From: Undaria pinnatifida
Lineage: Eukaryota; Sar; Phaeophyceae; Laminariales; Alariaceae
Direction of reading: 5' to 3'
Assembly: GCA_012845835.1 (NCBI GenBank)
Contig: JABAKD010000013.1
Span: 15,504,732-15,568,731 of the forward strand
DNA: 64,000 nt
Both the position numbers and the translations under genes were made by a program. Shown here piece by piece: positions 21,485-31,700 of the stretch; the stretch's first letter is position 1, and every line of letters starts with the position of its first letter. The notes beneath the pieces were generated by a model. It ran no database searches and had not been told where the DNA came from. It was given only the letters and a program-made list of their open reading frames with translations.

Positions 21485-21655
21485 TATTATCGAAAATTAA
21501 AAATACACTACGACAACTGTGGGATCGGAGATGTCGTCCAACACATTTCTGCAAAGTGTTGTGCTGTGTGATGCTTCGATCGCGCGTGTTCCTGGGTGTG
21601 TGTCCTCATTAAGGATATAGGTCCGCGACTCCCCTTAGAACTAGCTTGTAATTAG
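21485..21655 (-). repeat. SINE-C, diverged copy
   Basis: The core words GTGTCCTCATTAAGGATATAGG and CGACTCCCCTTAGAAC are intact, while the AT-rich terminus is degraded. Confidence 0.75.
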
Positions 21656-22310
21656 CTTGATAATCACACGAGGCATGCACTGACAGCTGAGTAGCACAAA
21701 TTAAGCAAGAGCGGAAAGCTGCACTGGTTAATGAAACGAACAAACGAAACGAGTCTGAAGGTGGGAACTGACGAAGAAAGCAAACCTTAACCCTATCACC
21801 AACGACTCTGAGAACTGCTAAGTGGGACTGGGTCCTGTAATCCCAATCACTAACTACTTGCGCCTCATTTCTTTATTATATACTCCGGAGTATATATATA
21901 TATCGTTTTCTTTAATCCTTTTAACTCGGCGATGCCTGTACCGTATACTGTTAACATGCAGGTATGGTAATAGAATGTCTTGATCCTACTGCAACCCTTA
22001 ACACGATAAACGCTTCCCAGGTACCTTGCACCATGGTATGTACTATGCACATGTTTGGTCGTATATAAATGTACTGGTAAATGCTTCATCCTGGAAGAAT
22101 ATCAAACCATGAGACGAAACAATACAGAGATTTTATCCGAAACATGCGGAGCCCGCCTTGATATTTTCTGCAATTAATTCTTGTTTTGTGGATCGATAAA
22201 TATCTACGCGAACTCGCAACACAACGCCCGCAACACAACGTACCTAGCACCTGGTATCATCACACCTTACAGCAGTACTACAGCACTACCAGTACCGTAT
22301 ATCAGGTGCA
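21656..22310. other. Unassigned, with AT palindrome
   Basis: No gene is supported. A perfect palindrome TATATACTCCGGAGTATATA lies at about 21877-21899. Confidence 0.5.
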
Positions 22311-22311
22311 C

Positions 22312-22462
22312 CCACAGGGCACCTAATAAGAAACCAGGTGAAAAGAAAAGCAGGCTGGCATCTACCAGAGTACCTGGTGCAAGAAATACGGAACACGTGC
22401 TGAAGTTGGCGTAGAAAGCATCCTCTCCCAAATAAGAAATCCAGACTGGGTAATATTTTTTG
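22312..22462 (+). repeat. Dispersed repeat family E, copy 1
   Basis: The element contains AATAAGAAACCAGGTGAAAA and TGAAGTTGGCGTAGAAAGCA followed by CCTCTCCC and CCAGACTGGGT. Copies with the same order of words lie at 22622-22820, 32826-32960, 28848-28985 (reverse) and 43935-43988 (reverse, partial). Confidence 0.65.
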
Positions 22463-22621
22463 CGTTTGTTATTGTTACTAGAAGTTGTCCTGTGCTGCTG
22501 AACTACCGTCATCACCGAATACCTGGTACGTCATACGCACGGTAGCCCGCGGGTCGTTCCTCTCGGGTTGTCCTCCCTGCCCGAGTGCACATACAGTATT
22601 AATAGATTAATAGTACGTACA

Positions 22622-22820
22622 AGACGCCGAATAAGAAACGGGGTAATCAGGGAGCCAGGCTGGGATTTTCAGTCAATACGAAACAGGGTAGCGCTTGTAC
22701 TGAATTTGTTGTAGAACGCACCCTCTCCGTAACCGTAACCGTAACACCGAACCGTAACCGTAACCGTAACACCGAACCGTAACAAGGTAACCGTAACAAC
22801 AAACTCAGCCTGGGTCAATA
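22622..22820 (+). repeat. Family E copy 2, split by CCGTAA array
   Basis: GAATAAGAAACGGGG, TGTAGAACGCACCCTCTCC and, after the hexamer array, AACTCAGCCTGGGTCAATA restore the family E order. The (CCGTAA)n block at 22726-22798 therefore sits inside the element. Confidence 0.65.
22726..22798. repeat. (CCGTAA)n telomere-like array
   Basis: About eleven imperfect CCGTAA hexamers are interrupted by CACCGAA. It resembles an interstitial telomeric-type repeat, but whether it matches this organism's telomere is unknown. Confidence 0.75.
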
Positions 22821-22897
22821 TATATCCGCCACATTAATAAACACTTCACGCACAGGATATCACCTCATTATCTTTCGAGAGCCATCCATGCCGCTGT

Positions 22898-23202
22898 CCC
22901 CCCCCCCCCCCCCCCCGCCCCCACCCCCCACCTTCCCCCCCAACCCATCCCAACCCCACCCCCTCGAACACTCCACCCTCTCTTTACTCACTGATTGTAC
23001 GACTTACCCCAGGATATACATGATAAACTGATGTATTATTTCCAAAACCGTCACATTTATCCCCTCAAAATAATGTATAGTTTCCACGCACATATTAAGC
23101 TGCCCCCCCCTCCCCCCCCCGCCCCCAATAATATACTGGTGCCAAAACCGTCAGATTTATCCCCTCGAAAGAATTTATAACTTACATGCACAAATTGCCC
23201 CT

Positions 23203-23254
<52 letters not shown>
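22898..23254. repeat. Poly-C tracts with tandem monomers
   Basis: C runs occur at 22898-22916, 23103-23125 and 23204-23254 (51 C). They separate tandem units containing CCAAAACCGTCA, ATTTATCCCCTC and TTTCCACGCACA. Long C runs can form i-motifs, with G-quadruplexes on the other strand, and such runs are prone to assembly error. Confidence 0.85.
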
Positions 23255-23257
<3 letters not shown>

Positions 23258-23269
23258 AAACCCGCTCGC

Positions 23270-23548
23270 TTTTGATCAAAACCAGGCCCCCTTTCCCTTC
23301 ACAGCTGTCAGATTTTGTCCCCCTCAAAAACGGGTTTTATAGTTTCCGCGCACAGACTGACTAAAATCATCCTGTTGACCCTGATAGCTACACTGTAGTT
23401 GTAAGGGGAGTCGCCGATCTATATCCTTAATGAGGACACACAACTCGTAATGCGCGCGATCGGAGTATCACACACAGCTTGCAAAGATGAGTTTCGACGA
23501 AATCTTCGATCTCACAGCTGGAGTGTATTTTAATTTTTATAATATACT
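23270..23548 (+). repeat. SINE-C, long copy
   Basis: It runs from TTTTGATCAAAACCAGGCCC through the family core to the TATAATATA terminus. The open frame starting at 23487 begins MSFDEIFDLTAGVYF and runs out of the element. The poly-C monomers immediately upstream look like the 5' part of the full-length form. Confidence 0.85.
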
Positions 23549-25675
23549 GAGTATATATTTTTCATTGGGTGTTCCGTACTCTACAGGCTTGTGTTCATTC
23601 ACCCATCCATATCCAACACGCCCAGTGTTCGTGAAGATTTTTCATTCTAGAGAGGTACAAGCTCTGTGTCCACAAACTACGCCGCGGAGATAGAGCCTCC
23701 TAGCTTGCCGTACCATGCAATGACAACCATACGGAGACGAAAAAAAAGTGGAACCTACATGGGTCTGGGGCTCTATATGGGACGTCGTCTGGGGCTCTAT
23801 ATGGGACGTCTTCGGCTTGAGGTTTGGGGGGAGCGATGGCCGTATCACAATATCACAGGCGTTTATTATGTAGACTACTAGTCTAGATTCTTGTACTATT
23901 CAATGGTTGCACCGATAATATCCCCACCCGCGCGGTACACGAGGTGCGGCTATACAGCAGCAGCATGACGTGATTACACGCCAGCAATACGAAGGACAAC
24001 CTTGCACACCAGCCGATGCCACATGCTTCAAGTCTCCTCTGCGTCGGCTTCTGGGAGAGCTGCTTCCTGTATGGCACCTAATTAGCCGAAAGTTGCGGTT
24101 TTCCGGCAATATCAGTCGCCTCTGCGTATGTATAAGGCAGGCATACCGGGGAGGAAAAAACAAAGTAGTTGATGTAAGTGCATTGCTGTAAGAGTTCAAC
24201 GCAACAGCGGCGCTCAACCCGCTTTGAGCAGCGTGTGTACGAATGTGTGCAGGTCGGTTCGTTGCATCACCCAGGTACGTGGCGCATTCCGATGTACGTC
24301 CGAAGCCAGTTCTTCGGTAATTATTTCTGGTAAACAGCAACGAGGAAATAATGTTCTGCTTGGTGATAATGTGCTGTGACCGACTTTGTCGGTACCGTTG
24401 TGATTTATCATGAACCGTACCTGGGGCATATGTTTGGTTCAAGTCTCAGTTGGTGGTGAGTGGTAAAGCCTGTATGCCCTCCCTCCAGGCATATGTACAC
24501 GTATGAACACAACGTAGACCCTGGGATATTTGCAGGGAATTGCTTTTGTTACATACCCTGGTATTCTATATGGTTGTGCCCTTATGGTGTGGGAGAGCGG
24601 CGGGAAATCTTCGAATAGGGACTGTACGTCGGGGAAAACCCGCAATTACAAGTGTAGGTCATCTGACTGTAGGTCGGTGGCTAGCGCAGGCTGATGCCAT
24701 CTTTCTTTAAAATATTAACACCGGCAATTCAATTGTCGTATGATTCAGCCCGTTGTCACGAAAGGGGACGAGGAGTCTTCGAGCGGGGAAATAGCCAGCA
24801 GTAGTTCCCCGACCCCACGCGCAAACGCGAAAGCAAACGCAAATCAAATACGATCCAAAGTTTATACGGTATCCGACACTACACTATGCTGCTATTAATA
24901 ATCATCTTGGCACCCATGGCATGTGTCTCTCGATAGAATAATCGAGAAGAAGACTGGTCTTCTTGCAGTGTCATCATACGATAGGGCATGCTATGCTCGT
25001 GCCGTTCAACTCCCTGCGTTGGAATTCTACAGTAGCGGCATCACCCCCTATCAATAGCATATCAATAGCCTATAAAATAGCCTATTAATAAATAGCAGCG
25101 GGCCTTGTTCTAGCTGATGATGCTGCAATTGTAATTTATACAAGATTCCCCTTCGGGAAGTGCCCAGGGGAGTTGCGCAAGAACGAATACTCGGTATTTT
25201 TTCCGTCTGAAGTCCCAATAGGTAGCTACCAATAGGGTTAATTGACCCTGGTGCGGCCCGTTTATATCGACCAAAAACACGCGAGAAGTGCCACACAATC
25301 AAACGTGTACGAGTAAGGAGAGGGTACGGCCGTACGCCTACCCCTATGTTTTTAGTATTGCGCCTCGGATATCCCGCTTACCCCTTCAAAAGTTCCCCCT
25401 TAGCCCGGGCTGATTCGTGAAGCCGATCCTGTAGATATTTTTGTCGCTTGTTTTCGACAGATTGTTCCCCTTCAACTCCTTTGGGGCTCAATCACGTTAA
25501 CAACACGAACACTAGAAAAACCGTTTTTTCAACCGTCTAGTAGTCCAGTATGAGCGTGGAGCAGTACGAGGTTTGTCGTGCGTTCCTTCAACCGTCGCTC
25601 AGACACAATACACACCTGTTATCACCCTGCCCAGCCGCCCGCGTTAAGACGTGTGGCCGATTCTGCAATCGTCAT
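23549..25675. other. Unassigned, with small tandem and hairpin
   Basis: No exon-like sequence is seen. A 27-bp unit containing GGGGCTCTATATGGGACGTC is repeated at 23763-23815. A hairpin with AAGAAGAC paired to GTCTTCTT is near 24945-24962. Short TATCGATA-family fragments lie at 25040-25090. Confidence 0.5.
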
Positions 25676-25840
25676 TTTTCGCTATTCTGTATTCTATATG
25701 GTATATTGTACATTGTATATTGTGTATTGTGTATTGTGTATTGTATATTGTATATTGTATATTTTATATTGTATATTGTATATTGTATATTGTATATTGT
25801 ATCTTGTATCTTGTATATTGTATATTGTATATATATAGTA
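25676..25840. repeat. (TATATTG)n-type microsatellite
   Basis: It consists of degenerate TGTATAT and TGTGTAT words. Frames of Tyr, Ile, Val and Cys across it are artefacts. Confidence 0.85.
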
Positions 25841-26009
25841 TATTCAAGTCCCCACGGGGTTAATAAAGTGATTCTGCAGCGCTACAAAGTATACTGAGCG
25901 AAAAACCTAAAACGCACTATCTATATCAACTGTCGCTGCTGCTGTTGTCGCTTGTAGTCAGCAAACAACGACATCTACAGTACTCTACCAGTACAGTACT
26001 CGTCGCTAT

Positions 26010-26145
26010 GGTATAGTATATCTAGTATCGTATAGTATAGTATAGTATCGTATAGTATAGTATAGTATAGTATAGTATAGTATAGTATAGTATAGTACAG
26101 TATAGTATAGTACCAGGTACAGTATAGTATACTATAGTGTACTAT
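26010..26145. repeat. (TATAG)n microsatellite
   Basis: More than twenty TATAG pentamers have a few interruptions, including ACCAGGTACAG, and the array abuts the AT-rich end of a SINE-C copy. Confidence 0.85.
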
Positions 26146-26240
26146 ACTATAAAAAAATGAAAATACACTCAGCTGTGAGATCGAATATTTTGTCGATTCT
26201 CATCTCTGCAAGCTGTGTGTGATACTCCGATCGCGTATAT
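26146..26240 (-). repeat. SINE-C, short copy
   Basis: Only the 3' part is present (terminus to ACTCCGATCGCG in plus reading). Its AT-rich end is joined to the TATAG microsatellite. Confidence 0.75.
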
Positions 26241-26279
26241 CTCGTGACCAAGTACGTATGCGGATGGAGTGTGCCATAC

Positions 26280-26880
26280 TGTCATTTCCGTACGTTCGCA
26301 ATATTCCAATGAAGAGGGCAACACTAGTATTACTGTGCACCAGTGTGTGTATGTATTACCGTACACCAGTGTGCAACTAGTTCGGTATACCACCTGGTAG
26401 CAATGCTGTTGCGCGTCCGGCCTACCCTTCACCATGCCCAGCGACACTTCTCCACTAGAGGTTTGTATCCAGCGCACAACGTAAGGATAATCCTTGTAGC
26501 TATAATATATTCGGTCGAGAGTGCAACACGATTATCGCAGGCAACAGGCCAATGAAGAGTGCAATGAAGAGCGCAACATTGTTATTGCCGTAGACCTGTG
26601 TGTAACACTGTTGTTACCGTACACAGTGCGTAACACTGTTATTACCGCACACCAGCGTGTAAAAATGGTGTTGCGCGCCTGCCCCTCCCTCCCTCATGCT
26701 GCTCGCAGCTATAACGCAAGAAGTGTTCCAATCGAGAGTGCAACACTGTTTGCCTATATATTTAGATACAATATGCGCGGTATGCCAATGGAGAATGCAA
26801 CACTAACACCATAGACCAGTGTGCTACTGTTTCGGTTGTCAAGTATGCCAATGAAGAACAGTGCAACATTAAAACCGCAC
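26280..26880. repeat. Degenerate repeat, GTGCAACACTGTTATTACC words
   Basis: CCAATGAAGAGTGCAAC, ACTGTTATTACCGTACACC and CAGTGTGTAACAC recur at irregular spacing, with two GTTGCGCGCCTGCC-type words. It reads as a decayed tandem repeat. Confidence 0.6.
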
Positions 26881-27066
26881 TGTACAATTTAATGCGGGTC
26901 GAAGAGGGGAAAAATGCTGAGTTCTTCTCGTGATAAAAATGAAGGCACGCACCTATCGGGGAGGGGGGAGGAGGGCCCGCTATGTGACCCCGGATCTGAG
27001 TTACCAGTGGGAGGGAGGGCGAGAGTAGCGCGAGGATAATAAATGTGATGAAAAAAAAATTGTGCA
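26881..27066 (+). repeat. SINE-B, 5'-truncated copy
   Basis: The head is missing. The body begins near TACAATTTAATGCGGGTCGA and continues through GGGCCCGCTATGTGACCCCG to an A run. Confidence 0.75.
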
Positions 27067-27235
27067 ATTATTGATGTTGCCCGTCTGCCCCCGCCTCCGT
27101 CTCCTTCGCCCAGCCTAACCCTGTGAGAGAGAAGGAAGCTACGCCAAACACAAACACCGAGGAGAACGAGCGAGAGAACCATTGGCATAAGCTAATCACC
27201 ACGAAAGGTCTAACGATACGGTCGGCAATATTGTC

Positions 27236-27526
27236 ATGGAGGTTTCGCCGCCTACACCACCCCCGGAGAAAAGCCGCCGCGTCCGCAAACACCGGGAACG
27301 TAACGTTCCAACCAGGGGAAAATGTGGACCAATGGGGGGACTCCTTGGCGACTGCATGCCAACAGGGCAAGAGGTGGACGACACCAAGAGGGGTCGCAGA
27401 GCCAGAATAAACCGCAAAAAGCTCGCGAAAGCCCCTCAAAGCGACGAGAATGACTTGTGCCGCAAGCTGAAGTCTTTTTTTTGCCACGAGCCCAATAGGA
27501 AGGTTGGGTTCGACGACAAGCCTACG
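27236..27526 (+). CDS. 5' exon of a putative RVxF-motif protein (family member 1)
   Basis: An ATG opens a frame of 97 codons with a clear preference for G or C in third position. It ends at a strong splice donor (ACG then GTGAGA, GT at 27527-27528) in phase 0. The peptide is basic and proline-containing (SRRVRKHRERN, GRRARINRKKLAK). It closes with RKVGFDDKPT, which matches the [R/K]VxF protein phosphatase 1 docking pattern. The minus-strand exon at 61699-61976 ends the same way (RSVSFNEDVK then a donor), with V eight residues before the junction in both. The natural partner is the phase-0 exon at 30583-30984, which would make an intron of about 3.1 kb holding SINE-C, SINE-A and family E copies. 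A read-through stop at 27541 is the alternative. Function is not recognised. The phosphatase link is inference from a short motif. Confidence 0.5.
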
Positions 27527-27744
27527 GTGAGAATATTTTAACGAATGCTTAATGCCGTTGTCGTTTTGGTGAAGAAACGGTGAAGAAACGGTGAAGAAAG
27601 AGGCAGCCAGACAAGCCACGATGTTAGTAGCGCCTTGGGGCCGACCTGTACCTATCCAATTGAGGGGCCCTTGAACAGTAGTCCAAAATCGTTACACTTC
27701 CCTTTGTGGTTTGGGACAGTATTCGTTGCATACCTAATAATCAC

Positions 27745-27900
27745 AACTAATAGTATCTAATAGTACCATATATTAAGAGTAGTATGCAATAGTACCATGT
27801 ATTGAGAGTAGTATATAATATTACCAAATAATATTAAGAGTAGTATACAATATTACCTAATAACATTAAGAGTTGTACCAAACAGTACTTAATATCAATA
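27745..27900. repeat. Degenerate AATAGTACC/TTAAGAGTAGTAT minisatellite
   Basis: Four to five units of about 35 bp alternate AATAGTACC or AATATTACC with ATTAAGAGTAGTAT. Confidence 0.7.
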
Positions 27901-27911
27901 GTAGTATCTAC

Positions 27912-28039
27912 AATTAAAAAAATTAAAATACACTCCAGCTGTGAGATCGAATGTTTTGTCGAAACTCATCTTTGCAAGCTGTGTGTGATACTCCGATCGC
28001 GCCTATTACGGGTTGTGTGTCCTCATTAAGGATATAGGT
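27912..28039 (-). repeat. SINE-C, medium copy
   Basis: Similarity runs from the AT-rich terminus to GGATATAGG and stops, so its 5' end differs from the long and the short copies. Confidence 0.8.
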
Positions 28040-28458
28040 AATGTTATAGTACCTAATATATACTTTAAATAGCATCGAATACTACCTAGGCCGTGGGGTT
28101 GCTAATGACTATCGAATACAAAGTCAGTTTTTGGTTTGAGGACAAGAGCTCCTGACGTCAAGTCAGGTCAGCTCAGCTCAATCAAGCCAGGAGCCCCGGA
28201 AATTTTGAGATGCTACCCGTAGCGTATCACGCGTATCGTATCGTATGACCAAAAATCCTGACAACTTTTGCGTTTTACGTTACGGTATCGTGCGGCGTCT
28301 TTTTTCGTGCGGTGCGCACAACTGCACGAAGACACAACAGCTACTTCGATTTCCACGCTAGCTATCGAAACCCGCACCGAATTGCGTGGTTATCAGCCGC
28401 GTCAAACCGACCAGCATGCCAGATTCCACACAGCGGATGCATACCTTGGACTGTTGTA
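28040..28458. other. Unassigned, inside the proposed intron
   Basis: No coding signal is seen. A CAGGTCAGCTCAGCTCAATC-type low-complexity patch lies near 28165. Confidence 0.45.
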
Positions 28459-28744
28459 GCCGGTCGCCCCGGTGGCGTGTCAGGTTATCCTCGAGCCCGG
28501 TATAGGTCAGTTTCGTGAGTTCGAGCCCCGCCGAGTGCATACTCGCATAAATTCGTTGGGACATTTTCTTGTACTCAAATTGACTTGCGGAAAGCGCGAG
28601 AGCGTGAGTTAGCAACATTCGATGAAAAATCGACGAGCAGTGGGAGTGCTGAACCCTATGCGCGATAAAAATTGAAAGCAAGAACCGGGGGGGAAAAAAG
28701 ACGACACCTGTGACCACGGCTTGTCCAGAAGCTGGAAAGTAGAA
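28459..28744 (+). repeat. SINE-A, best-preserved copy
   Basis: The A box (GGTGGCGTGTCAGGTTATCC) and B box (GAGTTCGAGCCCC) are intact, and the body ends in GCTGGAAAGTAGAA followed by an A-rich tail. Confidence 0.9.
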
Positions 28745-28847
28745 TTGTGCGAAAAAAAAGAAGAAAAGACTACATATTTGGTTCTAGTGCGGGACTGCTG
28801 TGTTGTAGAAGAACGGTGCCTTCAAAGCCATTGGCAGTACGGTACAG

Positions 28848-28985
28848 AGCACCCAATAAAAATATAGGTACCCGGCGATCCTTGGCTTCTTACACGGGAG
28901 AGAGCGCGTTTTACACTAACTTCAGTGCAACGGGTCCAGTATTTCTTGTATTCTTGCGAGTATCATCTTGCCTTTCTTACCACCC
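28848..28985 (-). repeat. Dispersed repeat family E, reverse copy
   Basis: Read on the minus strand it has CAAGAAATACTGGACCCG, TGAAGTTAGTGTAAAACGCG and CTCTCTCCCGTGTAAGAAGC, matching family E order. Confidence 0.6.
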
Positions 28986-30409
28986 TGTTTCTTAATACTA
29001 TAGTCTAAAGTCTATAGACCTCCTTAACTGCTATAGTATAGTCTAATGGTTGGCGTCAATCCGTGCAGAATATACCACCTCTTGAGCCTAGCGCATAACA
29101 CGCGAGACAGCACACTGTTTCAGCGCGTGTTTCCTCCAAGAACAAGAGGGGTACACAATACGAAGACGGCGGTTTCGGGAACATACCGTGGAGATCTTTC
29201 CATAGATGCATCCTTCGGTGTTTATACTCTCCTCGGTGTTGAAAAAATCAGCTTGAAGTTGTGTTTGAGGGTGTGTGTTTAACTTGCGTGATATACGGCG
29301 TTCATTCTATTCCGGCTGGACGAAGCTGATCCCAACTCCAGCAGACCTTGGCATACAATAACTAACTGATAGCGTCTAAAGTAGAGCTTACAGCGTCGCC
29401 CATGGGTACGCACACCCTGCAGAATGCTCGACAGTCGAATGCTCGTCGCCAGGAGGAGGCAAGGCGTGTGACGCATCTGCTTTGGTGTTTTCACTTCTGT
29501 TAGGTTTGTATTTGTATGTGCTGCATTTGAAGAAACGTGCATGTAACACATAAGCCGCCACCATGTAATCGATGAATCGTTCTTGTTCTAAGTCTGTCGC
29601 CCGAAGAAAACACCCCACCACGAAAGAAACACCCTACCAAAAAGCTGAAGGAGCAACATTGATTTATACGTCTTCCCGGGATATAGTCCAAGTATAGTAG
29701 AAGAATACAAGGAGGTAAAGATGATCGGATGCATGAGGCAAAGGAGGAGTGGGCTGGTGCGCGAATCATCCAAGCTTGTCTCCCGCAGTGTTACCATGAC
29801 CACACAGTTTATCGAATTACTGCGGAAACACTCCACAAGGACCGACAGAAACATTCCCCTTATCGTCCTTGGTCTTGTTGTTGTTACTACAGTGTTGTTA
29901 CTTCAGTGTTGCTATTGTTACTGTTCTCTTTACTTGTATTGTTACTGCTGCTGCTATTGGTGCCGTTGTTGTTGTTGTTGTATTTTCGGAATTGGCGCCC
30001 GTTTGGTCCGGTGCTACTACGCCCCCCCACGGTTTGATTTGACTTCACCCATAGGTAGGACTTCACCTGGTTTTTGTGACGCTCCACTTGGGACGGTCTA
30101 CAACCCCTCAACAGCTTACCCTGAGATGAAAATCAAGCTGCGGCCCGATGAACGATTCCAGTAATAACAACAATAACAACAACAATAACAATAGCAATAT
30201 CAACACCAACAAGACCAACAAGACCAACAACAACAACAACAACGTCGGCTAGTGCCAGCGTTGAGGAGCCCCGTCAGTCAGATATACTTTAACCACTGCT
30301 GCCCCTACCGTCTGGCATAATGTACCCAATATGAGTGGTCACATTCTGCGTCTTTTGATTGCGGCCTGCTGTGACTTTGGAGGTTGGCATCAAACCAACA
30401 CCGTCCCTG
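28986..30409. other. Unassigned, with TTG and AAC tracts
   Basis: A TTG/CTG-rich patch at 29870-29990 and an (AAC)n-type tract at 30160-30245 dominate. The 147-codon frame at 29721-30164 is mostly translation of the former. No exon is called. Confidence 0.5.
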
Positions 30410-30582
30410 TCCCTGATCACTGGCCGTACTTGGTGCCTGGCCAACTACGTTCCGTTTCCTGTCTCTAGAAGTTGGTGTCAAAACCAACTTACACCTTCCC
30501 TTTTCCTGTATCTCTGACCTTGCGTGGTGTCTACCCAATACCGTCCGTCCCGTTTCCCGTGTCTCTCCGTTAATTGTTTCAG
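30410..30582 (+). repeat. Pyrimidine-rich intronic repeats and splice acceptor
   Basis: Three imperfect units (CCGTTTCCTGTCTCT, CCCTTTTCCTGTATCTCT, CCCGTTTCCCGTGTCTCT) precede TTAATTGTTTCAG, a strong 3' splice site whose AG is at 30581-30582. Confidence 0.6.
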
Positions 30583-30984
30583 GTTCTCCTGATCGAGAGC
30601 ACGCGGGAGCGATTCCCGCCGACGATCAGGGGGATCGAGCTGAAGCGAGAAGCCTTCTGGACGGTGTGGGAGGTCCGACAAAACAGGAGAAAATGGAATA
30701 GGCATACCGATGCCCACAAGGAGGAATCCACCGGCTTCAGCTGCGACTGCAAGGAATGCCAGGCGGAAGGGGAAGACCCCGACTTTGTGCCATTCGACCG
30801 CCTCGGAATCCACAAGATGCTCCAAGCTCTCTCCGAGGGAGACACTCTGCCACTGCCGCCGCCTAAGACAAGTGATGGGAAAAAGAGGTTGCCGCTGCCG
30901 GCTGTAGCAAGCGATGGGAAAATAGGAGTACCGCGGGCGGTTGTAAAAGGTGGTGGGAATGCGAGAGTATCTGATTCAGAGTGA
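30583..30984 (+). CDS. 3'-terminal exon of the VLIES family (member 1)
   Basis: The exon opens in phase 0 after a strong acceptor and reads 133 codons to TGA. Codons are GC3-rich. It begins VLLIESTRERF, continues ELKREAFWTVWEV and RKWNRHTDAH, then a cysteine cluster CDCKEC, and has a low-complexity tail with repeated DGK(K/I) and PLP motifs. The minus-strand exon at 36098-36394 aligns along most of this length (VLIESRRQRY, KREAFYSNADLAFFKRAW, CGCPCC), so this is a real protein family rather than chance. A V-L-I-x-S-R stretch about ten residues after a VxF motif reminds me of predicted stramenopile proteins. That is from memory. A likely polyadenylation signal AATAAA lies at 31126-31131. Biochemical role unknown. 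Confidence 0.65.
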   Translation, partial: VLLIESTRERFPPTIRGIELKREAFWTVWEVRQNRRKWNRHTDAHKEESTGFSCDCKECQAEGEDPDFVPFDRLGIHKMLQALSEGDTLPLPPPKTSDGKKRLPLPAVASDGKIGVPRAVVKGGGNARVSDSE

Positions 30985-31125
30985 TGTATATTTTGGGGTT
31001 CTTGAACCACGGACACACCTTCTGTGCGACCGTCGACTGTAATATGCGATGGAGAAACGAGACGAGACCGTCTCAGTCAGAGTGATGTAGAACATGGGGG
31101 TGTTGGGTCAGAGACTCGAAGCTAA

Positions 31126-31131
31126 AATAAA
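31126..31131 (+). terminator. Candidate polyadenylation signal
   Basis: AATAAA lies about 140 bp after the stop codon of the exon at 30583-30984. Confidence 0.35.
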
Positions 31132-31167
31132 CATGATGTTGGTGTTTGTGTTATTGTTGTGTTTTGA

Positions 31168-31290
31168 AATGATGGTGCGTGTCAAGACTCTGTCTATGTG
31201 ATAAATGTGTCTATGAGGAGAGATGCATGAATGATGCGTGTCGAGACTTTGTCTTTATGACGAGAGATGCGTCTGGATTTGAGGTTATGA
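31168..31290 (+). repeat. Short tandem duplication
   Basis: GCGTGTCAAGACTCTGTCTA and GCGTGTCGAGACTTTGTCTT, each followed by GAGAGATGC, form two units. Confidence 0.6.
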
Positions 31291-31314
31291 GCCTCGACAT
31301 GCATCCTTCTTTCA

Positions 31315-31700
31315 GCATTGGTGTTGTACCGCAGACGTACTACTGTGTGGGCATCAAATGGGAGTAAAGGTGGTGTCGCACCAAGGACGCACCACGGACG
31401 GTTATCTGTATTATGTACAAACTACCTGGTAGAGATCAGAGCAATGTCAGGTATGCTGTACGAGAGCTTGAAATTGGAGTATAGTTGGTATTGTACCACA
31501 AACATTTGTCTGTCTGCTTGGGCCCTGAAAACGGAGTATTATTGTTGTACCCCAGATATGCTGCGCGAGAAGACGTAAACGTCGGAGTTTATTGGTGTTG
31601 TTGTGTTGTTGGTGTTGTACCACAGCTACCTGCCTGTATGAACTGTAAATCAGAGTCATGTTGGGGTTTCACCAAAGACAAATGTTTAGAGTAAGATTGG
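31315..31700 (+). repeat. Degenerate GGTGTTGTACCRCA minisatellite
   Basis: TTGGTGTTGTACCACA or a variant recurs about six times at irregular spacing, often followed by CTGTNTGGGC and GAGTAT words. It lies downstream of the coding exon. Frames across it are not trusted. Confidence 0.6.
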
